DNA from: Phycisphaerae bacterium
GTDB lineage: Bacteria; Planctomycetota; Phycisphaerae; UBA1845
Direction: 5' to 3'
Length of the DNA stretch: 46,561 nt
Assembly (NCBI GenBank): GCA_029260035.1
Contig: JAJDEA010000205.1
Coordinates: 1 to 46,561, forward strand
Below the pieces are notes generated by a model, which worked only from the letters and a program-made list of their open reading frames with translations, had not been told where the DNA came from and did no database searches. The translations under genes and the position numbers were made by a program. Positions 7,696-16,553 of this stretch are shown here, one piece after another (positions within the stretch are counted from its first letter, which is position 1; each line of letters opens with the position of its first letter).

Positions 7696-8496
7696 TTGGC
7701 TGATAGCAATGCCCCGATTCTGATAGAGAACGAAGGCGGAGTACGGACGATTACCTTCAATCGCCCGGATGTTCTCAATGCGTTCGACGAAGCGATGTTG
7801 GTGTTACTTGGTAAGGCGGTTCGCGAGGCTGCCAAGGACAAGTCGGTTCGTTGCGTTGTGATTGCGGCAGCAGGGCGGGCGTTTTGCAGCGGGCAGGATT
7901 TGGCTGAGGTGGCGGATCGATATGAATCCGATGAGCCGCTTGAGTTGGGCGTTCGTCTTCGCGAGTCTTACAATCCGATCATTCAGAAAATACGCACGAT
8001 GGAAAAGCCGGTCATTGCATCGGTGAATGGCGTGGCGGCTGGGGCAGGTTGTAGCTTTGCGCTCGCTTGCGACCTTCGAATTGCCGGAGAGTCCGCCAGT
8101 TTTATTGAGGCATTCGTAAATGTTGGGCTTGTTCCCGATTGTGGCAGTACGTTTACATTACCCAGGCTTGTTGGCGTCGCTCGTGCTATGGAGATGTGCG
8201 CCACGGGACGCAAGGTGAAAGCAGAAGAGGCCGAGCGGATTGGGCTCGTCAACCGTGTCGTAGCTGATGCCGACCTCAATGCGGAAACAGCTAAACTCGC
8301 AAGCAAACTTGCGGTTTTGCCTACCAAAGCGATAGGCCTGACCAAGCGGGCGATCAACGCTGCGTGGTCGGCTGATCTGGATTCGCAACTCGACTACGAA
8401 GCTATGCTCCAGACCACCGCGGGTCAAACGCATGACCACCGCGAGGGCGTGACGGCATTCTTGCAGAAGCGCAGGCCGAGCTTCAAAGGCGAATAG
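7696..8496 (+). CDS. PaaG-like enoyl-CoA isomerase/hydratase
   Basis: The product of about 266 residues carries crotonase motifs of the PaaG subgroup: NRPDVLNAFD, AFCSGQDL, GAGCSFALACDLRIA and GLVPDCGSTFTLPRLVG. PaaG isomerises epoxyphenylacetyl-CoA to oxepin-CoA, and relatives shift double bonds in enoyl-CoA. In this subgroup an aspartate in the PDxG motif replaces the second hydratase glutamate, and that is seen here. The start is uncertain: TTG at 7696 has an AAAGG eleven bases upstream, while a GTG at 7684 has no usable spacing. A 170-base gap separates it from the upstream crotonase. No other paa genes lie in the window. Confidence 0.85.
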   Translation: MADSNAPILIENEGGVRTITFNRPDVLNAFDEAMLVLLGKAVREAAKDKSVRCVVIAAAGRAFCSGQDLAEVADRYESDEPLELGVRLRESYNPIIQKIRTMEKPVIASVNGVAAGAGCSFALACDLRIAGESASFIEAFVNVGLVPDCGSTFTLPRLVGVARAMEMCATGRKVKAEEAERIGLVNRVVADADLNAETAKLASKLAVLPTKAIGLTKRAINAAWSADLDSQLDYEAMLQTTAGQTHDHREGVTAFLQKRRPSFKGE

Positions 8497-8617
8497 TTTC
8501 GGTCATTGGCGGAAGGGGTTTCGCTGTCATCATTTTGTCAACATACGGTACCGTGAGTAGTGATAGACGGCGGTCAGAGATAGGCGTCGGTATTTATCCA
8601 GTGCTCGCATATTGACT

Positions 8618-9883
8618 TCACTTTTTCGAGTGATGTTTCCGCCAGTCATCCATTATTTTTTGGATATCTCCAAGATGCTCGTCTGCGGACATGCTGTCCC
8701 AGGGGTCGAACGTACTAAACGTCTCGCCATGTGCGTCTGGAGACGGGCCGTCCTTTTTGATAAATGGTCCTGATATGCCCGCCATCCAGCCGTCATCTGC
8801 TGCCCAATGTGGCGGATCCGTTCTGAAGCGGTATATGAAATATTCGATGATTCCATCAGGCGTTTCGGTGTCGAGTGAGACGGTCTTCATGAGTTCCATT
8901 TCATCTGGCGCTCTCCCCAATTCTGTCGGGAAGCAAAGCCAATTGACCATGTCGGCCTCTGCGAACGCCTCCTGCGAGTTAAATTCTTCAGGGTAAAGCT
9001 CCAACTGCCCAAGTCGCTTCAACGCGCTATGAAGAAACAAACGCATTTCCGCACTTGCCGCGGCCTTCACTAACTTTGCCGCAGAGACATCGATGTCTTG
9101 CCCAACCAAAGAAGTGACGGCAATAGTGCTCAATCTAGGGTCTCGAAACTCCGAAGCTTCCTTCAGCAGTGCCACAACTTCGGCGGATTTGAAATAGGTC
9201 ATCAGATCGAGGAGCAACCCGGCCGAGTAACGAGATTCCGAATACTCATCATCCCATATCCACTTCATTCCTTCTTTCGTCTGGTACGGTTGCACCTTGG
9301 TCCTCAGAAGGTCATATGTTTCGAGAAGTGGCTTTTGGATCTGTTCTAATGCCGATTCATCGATTAGACTTGCTTGGCAATAGCACAGGCATATGTCAAG
9401 AGCCATCATGCTTCCCTTAATGCCTTTTGAGTTGAGAACGAGATCAGGGAATAATATCTTTTCATGCCGCGGCGCTTGCTGATACGAAATGATCATTGCT
9501 GGGTAGAGGTGGTCGGGCCAGTCAAACTCCTTAATAAGGTTGACGTAAGTGTGTGTAGCATCTTCGTTTTCAATCTTGGAAATAAGTGTGAGAGCCACCG
9601 CGCGCGGCTCATCTCTTAATTGAGGGTAGATTTCTTTCACTGCCGGAAGCAAGCTCGGGTATGGTTTCCTGCCCGCTGCTGATACCAGGCACTCTGAAGG
9701 ATCCTCCCAATCGGATTTTCGCGGGGGTAGCTCTCCGACCGATGCGTGCAAAAGCTTAGTTGCGTCCTCTTCAGACAATCCGCTTTTCGAAAACTCCTCA
9801 AGGCTGCTGTATGCCTTCTCTCTTCGTTTTTCGTTTGCGCTCTTGATGTTCTTGATTATCTTGTCGATTCTTGATCCAAACAT
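8618..9883 (-). CDS. Hypothetical helical-repeat protein
   Basis: I do not recognise this 421-residue protein. It is acidic and helix-rich with no signal peptide or membrane segment. The first 300 residues look like irregular HEAT-type helical pairs (for example AVALTLISKIENEDATHTYVNLI and LSTIAVTSLVGQ). The C-terminal 100 residues contain the aromatic segment HWAADDGWMAGISGPF and end in a charged helix, WRKHHSKK. The start ATG at 9881-9883 has AAGGA six bases upstream. It stands alone, divergent from the transketolase gene and convergent with the PaaG-like gene. A role as a scaffold or immunity-type protein is possible, but nothing in the sequence settles it. Confidence 0.65.
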   Translation of the reverse strand: MFGSRIDKIIKNIKSANEKRREKAYSSLEEFSKSGLSEEDATKLLHASVGELPPRKSDWEDPSECLVSAAGRKPYPSLLPAVKEIYPQLRDEPRAVALTLISKIENEDATHTYVNLIKEFDWPDHLYPAMIISYQQAPRHEKILFPDLVLNSKGIKGSMMALDICLCYCQASLIDESALEQIQKPLLETYDLLRTKVQPYQTKEGMKWIWDDEYSESRYSAGLLLDLMTYFKSAEVVALLKEASEFRDPRLSTIAVTSLVGQDIDVSAAKLVKAAASAEMRLFLHSALKRLGQLELYPEEFNSQEAFAEADMVNWLCFPTELGRAPDEMELMKTVSLDTETPDGIIEYFIYRFRTDPPHWAADDGWMAGISGPFIKKDGPSPDAHGETFSTFDPWDSMSADEHLGDIQKIMDDWRKHHSKK

Positions 9884-10196
9884 CTGATTTCCTTCAATAC
9901 AACACCAGTGCCTCTAGGTTTGGCACAAGACGCTGTCCCACGGTTGTCGTCCAACGACGCCATTGGTGACTATCCGGAATTGCGATGATTCGGTCAAGGG
10001 ATTGGCCCGAGCATGTCTGAATCGGCGAGGGGAAACGGAGTCCATGATTGTTCCAGAGCTTCGATTTCTGTGATTTTTCCATGTTTCACAATTGAGATAC
10101 GTCGCGCGGAAAATCGATCCGTGGAATACTTGCGATGGCGGTAATCGATCGCTACCCTGCACGCTCGAATTCCCTGAAACACTAGCGGAGCGGATG
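9884..10196. other. Divergent intergenic region, 313 bases
   Basis: This gap should contain the promoters of the minus-strand helical hypothetical and the plus-strand transketolase. I see the two ribosome sites at its edges but no promoter pair close enough to consensus to call, and no RNA gene or repeat. Confidence 0.5.
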
Positions 10197-12173
10197 ATGA
10201 CACCTATGGAAACTGCTGTTATGCGGGAGAAGCCAGTGAGTACGACGAGTGCAGCCCACGCCAAAGCCATCGAGTTGTGCAAGCACGTTCTGCGTATGAC
10301 GACGCAATCGGGGTCCGGTCATCCATCGACGGCGCAGGCGATTGCGCACATTGCGGTCGATCTGATGTACCGCAAGATGCGCTATGACCTGTCGGACCCG
10401 TGGAATCCGAATTCAGACAGACTGGTTTTGTCCATCGGGCATGCGGTGCCGATGATCTATGCTGCGTACGCCGATCTTGGTGGTGTCGTAGGAGCAAGTC
10501 AAACTGACGGCCGTCCATTGACTGTCGATGATTTGGCATCTATTCGTGAGCTGAATAGCGTTCTCGACGGTCATCCCAACCCGGCTGAAGGTTTTCCATT
10601 TTTCGATGCCGCGACAGGTTCGCTTGGTCAGGGGTTGTCGGTTGCGGCGGGCTTGGCGTTAGCTGCCCGTTTGGATGGTATCCAAAAGAATATCTACGCT
10701 GTCGTCGGGGACGGTGAGTCGCGCGAAGGGCAGGTTTGGGAAGCGGCAGATTTTGTCGTCGATCATAAGCTCCACAATGTCTGCGCAATCTTCAGTTGCA
10801 ATGAGCATGGGCAAGCAGGGCCGGTTTCCTCGCAGCAATTACCCGAAGCCATCGCCGCTAAGATGAGCGCGTTTGGGTGGTACGTTCAGGAGATTGATGG
10901 TCATGATCCAGAGGCGATTTCGACGGCGCTGGATAAGCATGGCGAGCAACCCAAGCCGACTGCAATCGTTGCGCGAACCGTGAAGGGCTGGGGCGTGGAA
11001 CTCATGCTCGGTAAGAATTTTCACGGCAAGCCGCTCTCATCGGAAGAATTGGATAAAGCATGCGCCGAGTTGGATGCGACGGGACAGAAACTCGGGGCGA
11101 CTGAGGAAATGTCGTTTACATCCCCCAGTCCTGCAGCGGGCAAGGCTAACGCTCCTTCGGCAATCAAGTTGGATTCGTTTGAAGAATCTCTAAAACGGGT
11201 TGGGTTAAATTCGGCGCTGGCTGATCGGAAGCTTGCAACGCGCGTTGCTTATGGCGTTGCACTTGTTGCGCTGGGTGACGCGGATAGTCGAATTGTGGCT
11301 TTGGATGGCGATGTCAGTAACTCGACATTTTCAAACATGTTTGAAGGCGCCTTTGCCGATCGTTTCTTCGAATGCAAGATCGCCGAACAAAACATGATCA
11401 CAGCCGGTGCGGGTATGGCGGCTGCTGGTAAAATCCCCTTTGCGAGCAGTTTTGCAAAGTTCATCGCGCGAGCTGTTGATCAGATTGATATGGCGGTCAT
11501 TTCGCGTGCCAATCTCAACGTTGTCGGCTCTCATTCCGGCGTATCGCTGGGGGCGGATGGTCCGTCGCAAATGGCCGTCTCGGATGTGGCTTATTTTCGC
11601 AGCATGACTCGAGTTGATGACGGAACCGGCTCGCCAGCGTGTCATATTTTTCATCCAAGTGATCCGATCAGTGCGTTCCGATGCGTGGAGCTGATGGCGA
11701 ATCTGAAAGGGTTGTGCTACCTGCGAACGCATCGGCCGGCTGCATCGTTTCTCTACGATTTTGACGAGACCTTCACGGCGCGAGGTTGCAAACAATTGAG
11801 GAAGGGCGACAAGCTGACTTTGGTGAGTTCGGGATACATGGTTCACACCGCCCTTGAAGCTGCGAAGAAGTTGGCTGATAGTGGGGTGGATTGCAACGTG
11901 TTCGATGCTTACACGTTGCCTCTGGATGCCGAGCCGATCTTTGAAGCGGCTAGGCAGGCTGGAAATTCCATCCTCGTTGTCGAAGATAACTATTCGGGTG
12001 GCGTTCATGCAGAGTTAGCTGAAGCGGCAGCCGAGACGGGTGAGGTACGAGTCTTCGGCCTGACGGTGAATCGAATCCCCAAATCAGCAAAGAGTGCAGC
12101 TGAGGTGTTCAATTACGTCGGCGTTGGGGGGCAACAAATCTTCGACAAAGCAACTGAACTGACTAACGAGTAA
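10197..12173 (+). CDS. tkt: Transketolase, single-chain animal-type
   Basis: Transketolase moves two-carbon units between sugar phosphates using thiamine diphosphate. The product of about 658 residues has the TPP-binding half first (SGSGHPS, LDGHPNP, ATGSLGQGL, GDGESREGQVWEA and the metal-site asparagine in NEHGQ). The pyrimidine-binding half follows (LDGDVSNSTF, AEQNM, SHSGVSLGADGPSQM), and a C-terminal domain completes it. The short length and the GVSLGADGPSQ context match the form seen in animals and many thermophiles and planctomycetes rather than E. coli TktA. I chose the ATG at 10197 because GGAG lies six bases upstream; ATGs at 10194 and 10206 are alternatives. It is monocistronic as far as I can see. 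Confidence 0.93.
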   Translation: MTPMETAVMREKPVSTTSAAHAKAIELCKHVLRMTTQSGSGHPSTAQAIAHIAVDLMYRKMRYDLSDPWNPNSDRLVLSIGHAVPMIYAAYADLGGVVGASQTDGRPLTVDDLASIRELNSVLDGHPNPAEGFPFFDAATGSLGQGLSVAAGLALAARLDGIQKNIYAVVGDGESREGQVWEAADFVVDHKLHNVCAIFSCNEHGQAGPVSSQQLPEAIAAKMSAFGWYVQEIDGHDPEAISTALDKHGEQPKPTAIVARTVKGWGVELMLGKNFHGKPLSSEELDKACAELDATGQKLGATEEMSFTSPSPAAGKANAPSAIKLDSFEESLKRVGLNSALADRKLATRVAYGVALVALGDADSRIVALDGDVSNSTFSNMFEGAFADRFFECKIAEQNMITAGAGMAAAGKIPFASSFAKFIARAVDQIDMAVISRANLNVVGSHSGVSLGADGPSQMAVSDVAYFRSMTRVDDGTGSPACHIFHPSDPISAFRCVELMANLKGLCYLRTHRPAASFLYDFDETFTARGCKQLRKGDKLTLVSSGYMVHTALEAAKKLADSGVDCNVFDAYTLPLDAEPIFEAARQAGNSILVVEDNYSGGVHAELAEAAAETGEVRVFGLTVNRIPKSAKSAAEVFNYVGVGGQQIFDKATELTNE

Positions 12174-12315
12174 ATGCGTATTCTATAAGATGCGGTGGAG
12201 TTCCCTTGCCCGATGGCCTTCGAACAGGAGGCGCCCGAGGGGATTTCGGATCTCCATGGTATGCTTGTCATATGCTTGAGGCGGTTGGCAAAGATGGTCG
12301 TTCGGAGTGCGGTGG

Positions 12316-12966
12316 ATGTTCCTTTCCTTAAAGTGTCGAAATCGATTGAAGTCCTTTGCTTTTTTTGTGTCATTAACAAGCATCTTTTGGACTCACGAGT
12401 TGGTTGCGCAAGAGAAGAAGGATTTGGCTGAACCCATTGCCGATTACTCCGTTCCCCAAATGGCTATTTTCGAAGGATGGATTGGGGTTTGGAATGTCAC
12501 GGAGCACCATTTCGATAGCAAAGGGCATGTAATATCCAAGGTCAAAGGAACTGAAGAGGTCAATTGGATTCTGGATAAACGAGCCATCCGCCGATCCTAC
12601 AGGACCAAGTCGGCGAGTCGCAGTTATCATGCAATTGGCACGTTGACCTGGGATGCTTCGCAGTCACGCTATTCAGGCACCTGGTATGACGATGCCTCGA
12701 CAACAGGCCCAACTCTTACGCACGGAACATGGAGCGAGTCCACCAAAGTTCTTGAATTTGTCTTGGAATCCCGCGCTGCTGATGGCTCCGCCGTTACCTA
12801 TCGAATTGTTGATAAATGGCACGATGAGAAACATCGTCAGGTTACGACTTATCAAGTTCGGGGCGACGCGTTGGTGAAACGGCTCGAAGTAGAATATCAG
12901 CGACCGGCTCCATGCCCGGAAACGCAGCAGAGTGACCGGATGATCGGCGTGCCGGATATTGACTAG
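12316..12966 (+). CDS. Secreted DUF1579-like protein
   Basis: The 216-residue precursor has a signal peptide (CRNRLKSFAFFVSLTSIF, cleavage probably after ELVAQ). The mature part has the DUF1579-like lipocalin-type pattern: GWIGVWNVTEHHFDSKG, a WILDKRAIRRSY segment, GTLTWDASQSRYSGTWYDD, and repeated beta strands. Proteins of this type bind or process small molecules outside the cytoplasm, but function is generally unknown. The start ATG at 12316 has GGAG eight bases upstream; a GTG three codons earlier lacks one. It follows transketolase by 142 bases on the same strand, possibly on its own transcript. Confidence 0.7.
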   Translation: MFLSLKCRNRLKSFAFFVSLTSIFWTHELVAQEKKDLAEPIADYSVPQMAIFEGWIGVWNVTEHHFDSKGHVISKVKGTEEVNWILDKRAIRRSYRTKSASRSYHAIGTLTWDASQSRYSGTWYDDASTTGPTLTHGTWSESTKVLEFVLESRAADGSAVTYRIVDKWHDEKHRQVTTYQVRGDALVKRLEVEYQRPAPCPETQQSDRMIGVPDID

Positions 12967-13066
12967 AGCAAGCTCTATTCTACTGAAGCGTTCGTTTGCA
13001 TTTTATACGCGCAAGATAGAGCGATTCGTCGCACACTTGACTGTTCGCTGCTATAGCGATTATTCC

Positions 13067-13657
13067 TTAATCGTGTTGTGCCTCAATCTGTTCAGACGTT
13101 ATGCTGGCATCGCCTGTTTGAGGTGAGTCGGCTTGGATGCTGTTGCACATCGCTGACGTGAGTACCAATCCAGCCATGGTCATCGCGAGCGCCATTTTCG
13201 TGGCCGTTCCGAGGGCGAATCCGATTGCGGAAAACAATCCTACCTTGGCCCCTTGTGCGATTTTCTTGCGAGCAAGAAGTTCGCCGATCGCTGCGCCCAG
13301 AAAGCAGCCGAACAGCGACCCCAGAACGATCCCAATGACGGGAATCGGTACGGAGAGCAGGACCATTCCCGCCAGCCCGCCGATGAATCCGCCCCACGCG
13401 GCTTTACGACTTGCGCCGACCTTTTTTGCGGTAAATACGGACATCAGCAATTCGAGCACTTCGGCGACGATGGCGATGCTCACCACGATCGCAACCATCG
13501 TCACGCTGAGATCGGTCCACTTGGTCCACCAGCCGAAACCAACAGCCCCAAGGACGATCAGCCAGGTGCCCGGCATGCGCACCGCAGTAATCAGTACTCC
13601 TACGCCGCACAGAATTCCCAGTGCGATTAACGACAATGCGGTGTTCAGGTCTGTCAT
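13067..13657 (-). CDS. DUF456 family membrane protein
   Basis: The 196-residue product is a small inner-membrane protein with five or six hydrophobic segments. Residues about 5-45 give ALSLIALGILCGVGVLIT, then VMVAIVVSIAIVAEVLELL, and two glycine-rich segments, AAWGGFIGGLAGMVLL and IGIVLGSLFGCFLGAAIGE. This is the DUF456 pattern of paired glycine-zipper membrane helices; function is unknown. The C-terminus is a short polar tail. I start it at the ATG at 13655-13657 (MTDLNTALS); an ATG fourteen codons upstream is possible. It is divergent from the AmrB gene and convergent with the DUF1579-like gene. Confidence 0.8.
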   Translation of the reverse strand: MTDLNTALSLIALGILCGVGVLITAVRMPGTWLIVLGAVGFGWWTKWTDLSVTMVAIVVSIAIVAEVLELLMSVFTAKKVGASRKAAWGGFIGGLAGMVLLSVPIPVIGIVLGSLFGCFLGAAIGELLARKKIAQGAKVGLFSAIGFALGTATKMALAMTMAGLVLTSAMCNSIQADSPQTGDASITSEQIEAQHD

Positions 13658-13998
13658 GCGATTTTCATAGCTGTGAGAGAGTTTGTTTGCCCAATACACG
13701 ATTCGTAAGAGAGTCGATCATATTTCTGCAAGCAATATGTCTTGGCCATACGGTATCGCGAGTCTTGTATTGCCTGTTCGTGTTAGAGTCAAAGTTTCGG
13801 TTTTCGAGTTCGACTTACGCATGGATCGGTTGACGGCCAGGTTGGCATCGGTCATGCTGCTTTTGCAGAGGCATTGTATCCAGTTTTTGCTTTTATGTGT
13901 CGCCCGCCAAATCATTGCACGCCCGTATAAGCGGTGCAACAAAGGGCGTGTGAGATACTCAGTTTCGCAAATGCTCTTGTCGTGTTGGTGCATGAACC
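13658..13998. other. Divergent intergenic region with a short dyad, 341 bases
   Basis: This gap separates the DUF456 gene from amrB. It contains one small perfect dyad, TTGCAC (13915-13920) and GTGCAA (13934-13939) with 13 bases between, about 60 bases before the amrB start. That could be an operator, but six-base arms occur by chance. No promoter pair is convincing. Confidence 0.35.
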
Positions 13999-14871
13999 AT
14001 GCGAGTTCGAGAACCAGTTGTAGCGGGTCGATTCTACCCTGCCAGTGCGCGCCAATGTCGTGAGGATATCGAAAAGCTCACAAAATGCACCGGTGTTGGC
14101 AAGGGTATTGCAGGGGTGTTGTATGGCGGGCTTGTGCCACATGCAGGCTGGTCTTACAGCGGCGACGTTGCAGCAGGAGTCGTTGCTTCTTTAGCAAAGA
14201 GTCAGGCAAAAGTTGTGGTGATTTTTGGCGGCGTGCATAGGGCGCGTGGACGCCAAGCGGCTATTTTTGCGGATGGGCGATGGGATACGCCGATTGGTTC
14301 CGCGGTCGTTGATTCTCGTCTCGCCGATCGAATTCTTAGCCAAACGAGTTTGGTCGTGGATGACCCTTATGCCCATGAAACGGAGCATTCAATTGAGGTG
14401 CAGATTCCCCTGATCCAGCATTTTTTCCCCGGCGCGTCGATTGTCCCAATTATGGTCCACCCTGTTTCAGAAGCGGCGGAAGTAGGCCAGGCGGTAGGTC
14501 GCACGCTTAAGGCGTATAACTACGACGCGGTGATACTTGGAACGACGGATTTGACTCATTATGGGCCAAGTTACAACTTCATTCCGCATGGCGCTGGCGC
14601 CGCCGGGGTGGAATGGGCCAAGGCGAAGAATGACACGCGGTTCATCGAGTTGGCGTGTGCGATGAAAAGCGATGAAGTCGTGGCTGAAGCGAATGAGCAC
14701 CGAAACGCATGCAGCAGTGGCGCTGTGGCGGCAACGATCGCAGCGGTGCGCAAGATGGGTGGCACCAAAGGAACACTCCTCGCACATACAAGTAGCGCTG
14801 AAACTGCGATGAGAGAAGGTTCGTCTGACTCGGCCGACTCTGTTGGCTATGCGGGTATTGTTTTTTCTTGA
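13999..14871 (+). CDS. amrB: AmmeMemoRadiSam system protein B (Memo-like)
   Basis: The 290-residue protein has the Memo/AmrB metal-site pattern: VREPVVAGRFYPAS at the N-terminus, VPHAGWSYSG with the first histidine near residue 50, the TEHSIEVQIPLIQ motif with the second, and GTTDLTHYG with the third. These histidines and the late conserved cysteine (NACSSG) match the class III dioxygenase-like fold. AmrB is normally encoded beside an AMMECR1 protein and a radical SAM enzyme. Neither occurs in this window, so it is a lone copy here. The start ATG at 13999 gives MRVREPVV, the usual beginning. serA follows after 77 bases. Confidence 0.9.
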   Translation: MRVREPVVAGRFYPASARQCREDIEKLTKCTGVGKGIAGVLYGGLVPHAGWSYSGDVAAGVVASLAKSQAKVVVIFGGVHRARGRQAAIFADGRWDTPIGSAVVDSRLADRILSQTSLVVDDPYAHETEHSIEVQIPLIQHFFPGASIVPIMVHPVSEAAEVGQAVGRTLKAYNYDAVILGTTDLTHYGPSYNFIPHGAGAAGVEWAKAKNDTRFIELACAMKSDEVVAEANEHRNACSSGAVAATIAAVRKMGGTKGTLLAHTSSAETAMREGSSDSADSVGYAGIVFS

Positions 14872-14948
14872 CGTGGATGGCTCGCGGTGGCGGGTCTCGA
14901 TATCTCAATTATTCAAGAGAGCGACTCGGTCGCTCGGGATAGGACACA

Positions 14949-16553
14949 ATGTCTCACATTCTCGTCGCGGACAAAATCGCGGAAGCTGGCCTTGAAAGGC
15001 TTCGAAGCACGCCGAACGTCACCTTCGACGTTCGCCACGGGCTATCGCCGGAGGAATTGGCGTCGGTTGTAGGTGGATATGATGGAATGCTCATCCGCTC
15101 GGCGGTCAAGGTGACGGCACAGACCCTCGCTGAACCTGGACAATTGACGGCTATTGCTCGCGCGGGTGTGGGCGTGGATAACGTCGATTTGGAAGCGGCG
15201 ACGGCTGCGGGCGTGCTCGTACTCAACACGCCGGATGCCAATACCATCTCGACTGCTGAGCACACATTTGCCATGATGCTCGCGCTCTATCGAAAGATTC
15301 CCTCGGCGCACCAGCATGTGCTGAGTGGTGAATGGAACCGTGGCGCCTACCAGGGTCATCAGCTCGCCGGGGCTACGCTTGGGATTATTGGCTTGGGGCG
15401 AATCGGCAGAGCGGTTGCAGAGCGGGCGCTGGCTTTTGAAATGAAGGTTGTAGGGTTTGATCCGTTCGTCAAACAAGATGCCCTGGACGACGGAATTGAG
15501 TTGGCAAAGGACATCGAATCGCTGCTTGCCTGTGCCGACTGCCTGACCATCCATGCGACCGTAACCGAAAGCACAAAACATATGATCGGGGCGGAACAAC
15601 TAGCCTTGATGAAGGAAGGCGCGTGCATAGTCAACTGTGCACGGGGCGTGTTGATTGACGAAATTGCTTTGGCCGAGTCGCTGGAATCCGGTCACATAGG
15701 TGGTGCGGCGATCGATGTGTATGAAACCGAGCCTCCCAAGGATAGTCCTCTTTTGCGAGCGAAGAACGTTGTACTTGCGCCACATCTCGCAGCCTCGACG
15801 GTGGAAGCGCAGACGCGCGTTTCAGTCGATGCTGTCGATTCGATGCTTGCATATTTGTTGCGAGGCGAGATTCGATCCGCTGTAAACATTTCGGGTATGC
15901 CGACGAGTTTTTCGCCACGTGGAAGGGCGTTCGTCGATTTGTGTGCGCGAATGGGAACGATTTTATCGCCTTGGTGTGCGGACGGATTGGAGGGTGTTCG
16001 TGTCACTGTCTATAGCGAGACACTGCAGAATCTTGCATCAACGCTTGCGTCGCAGACAATGGTGTCCGTCTTGGCGCCCCATCTCTCGGACCGGATTAAT
16101 CTTGTCAACGCGAGAGATCTCGCAAACCGTCGGGGGATATCAGTGGACCATGTTGTCCATTCGCTGCAGACCAATCATGTCGAATCAGTTCATGCGGTTG
16201 TAGAGGCTCGGGGCCAGAAGCATGAAATTCTTGGCACGATTTCGGTGGATGGCAGGCCTCGAATCCTCGCGATTGACGGATATCGAATGGAGGTGGTTCC
16301 GGCTGGCCCCATGGCGCTCGTGTTTAACGACGATCAACCGGGCGTAATCGGAGTCATTGGAAAGACGTTGGGCGATGCGGGGATCAATGTTGCCGATATG
16401 GCGCTATCGCGGCGGGGAGATCGTGCGTTGATGGTGCTCAAGCTGGATGAGCCGATGTCCAATGAAACCCGGGATGCTCTCGTTGCGTTGAAGCCGCCAA
16501 TTCATGTCGTCCGCCGAGTCCAGTTGCCACCGCTTGCTAAAGAACTTCCATGA
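14949..16553 (+). CDS. serA: D-3-phosphoglycerate dehydrogenase
   Basis: SerA oxidises 3-phosphoglycerate to phosphohydroxypyruvate, opening serine synthesis. At 534 residues it is the long form: a split substrate domain, the NAD domain with GIIGLGRIG (about 143-151) and FDPF, the ARGVLIDE arginine motif, the ETEPP glutamate and APHLAAST with the catalytic histidine. An intervening ASB domain (about 320-450) and a C-terminal ACT domain (DDQPGVIGVIGKTLGDAGIN) that usually senses serine complete it. The start ATG has AGGA five bases upstream. The final codons overlap the next gene as ATGA, coupling SerA to a ROK sugar kinase, an unusual partner. Confidence 0.95.
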   Translation: MSHILVADKIAEAGLERLRSTPNVTFDVRHGLSPEELASVVGGYDGMLIRSAVKVTAQTLAEPGQLTAIARAGVGVDNVDLEAATAAGVLVLNTPDANTISTAEHTFAMMLALYRKIPSAHQHVLSGEWNRGAYQGHQLAGATLGIIGLGRIGRAVAERALAFEMKVVGFDPFVKQDALDDGIELAKDIESLLACADCLTIHATVTESTKHMIGAEQLALMKEGACIVNCARGVLIDEIALAESLESGHIGGAAIDVYETEPPKDSPLLRAKNVVLAPHLAASTVEAQTRVSVDAVDSMLAYLLRGEIRSAVNISGMPTSFSPRGRAFVDLCARMGTILSPWCADGLEGVRVTVYSETLQNLASTLASQTMVSVLAPHLSDRINLVNARDLANRRGISVDHVVHSLQTNHVESVHAVVEARGQKHEILGTISVDGRPRILAIDGYRMEVVPAGPMALVFNDDQPGVIGVIGKTLGDAGINVADMALSRRGDRALMVLKLDEPMSNETRDALVALKPPIHVVRRVQLPPLAKELP

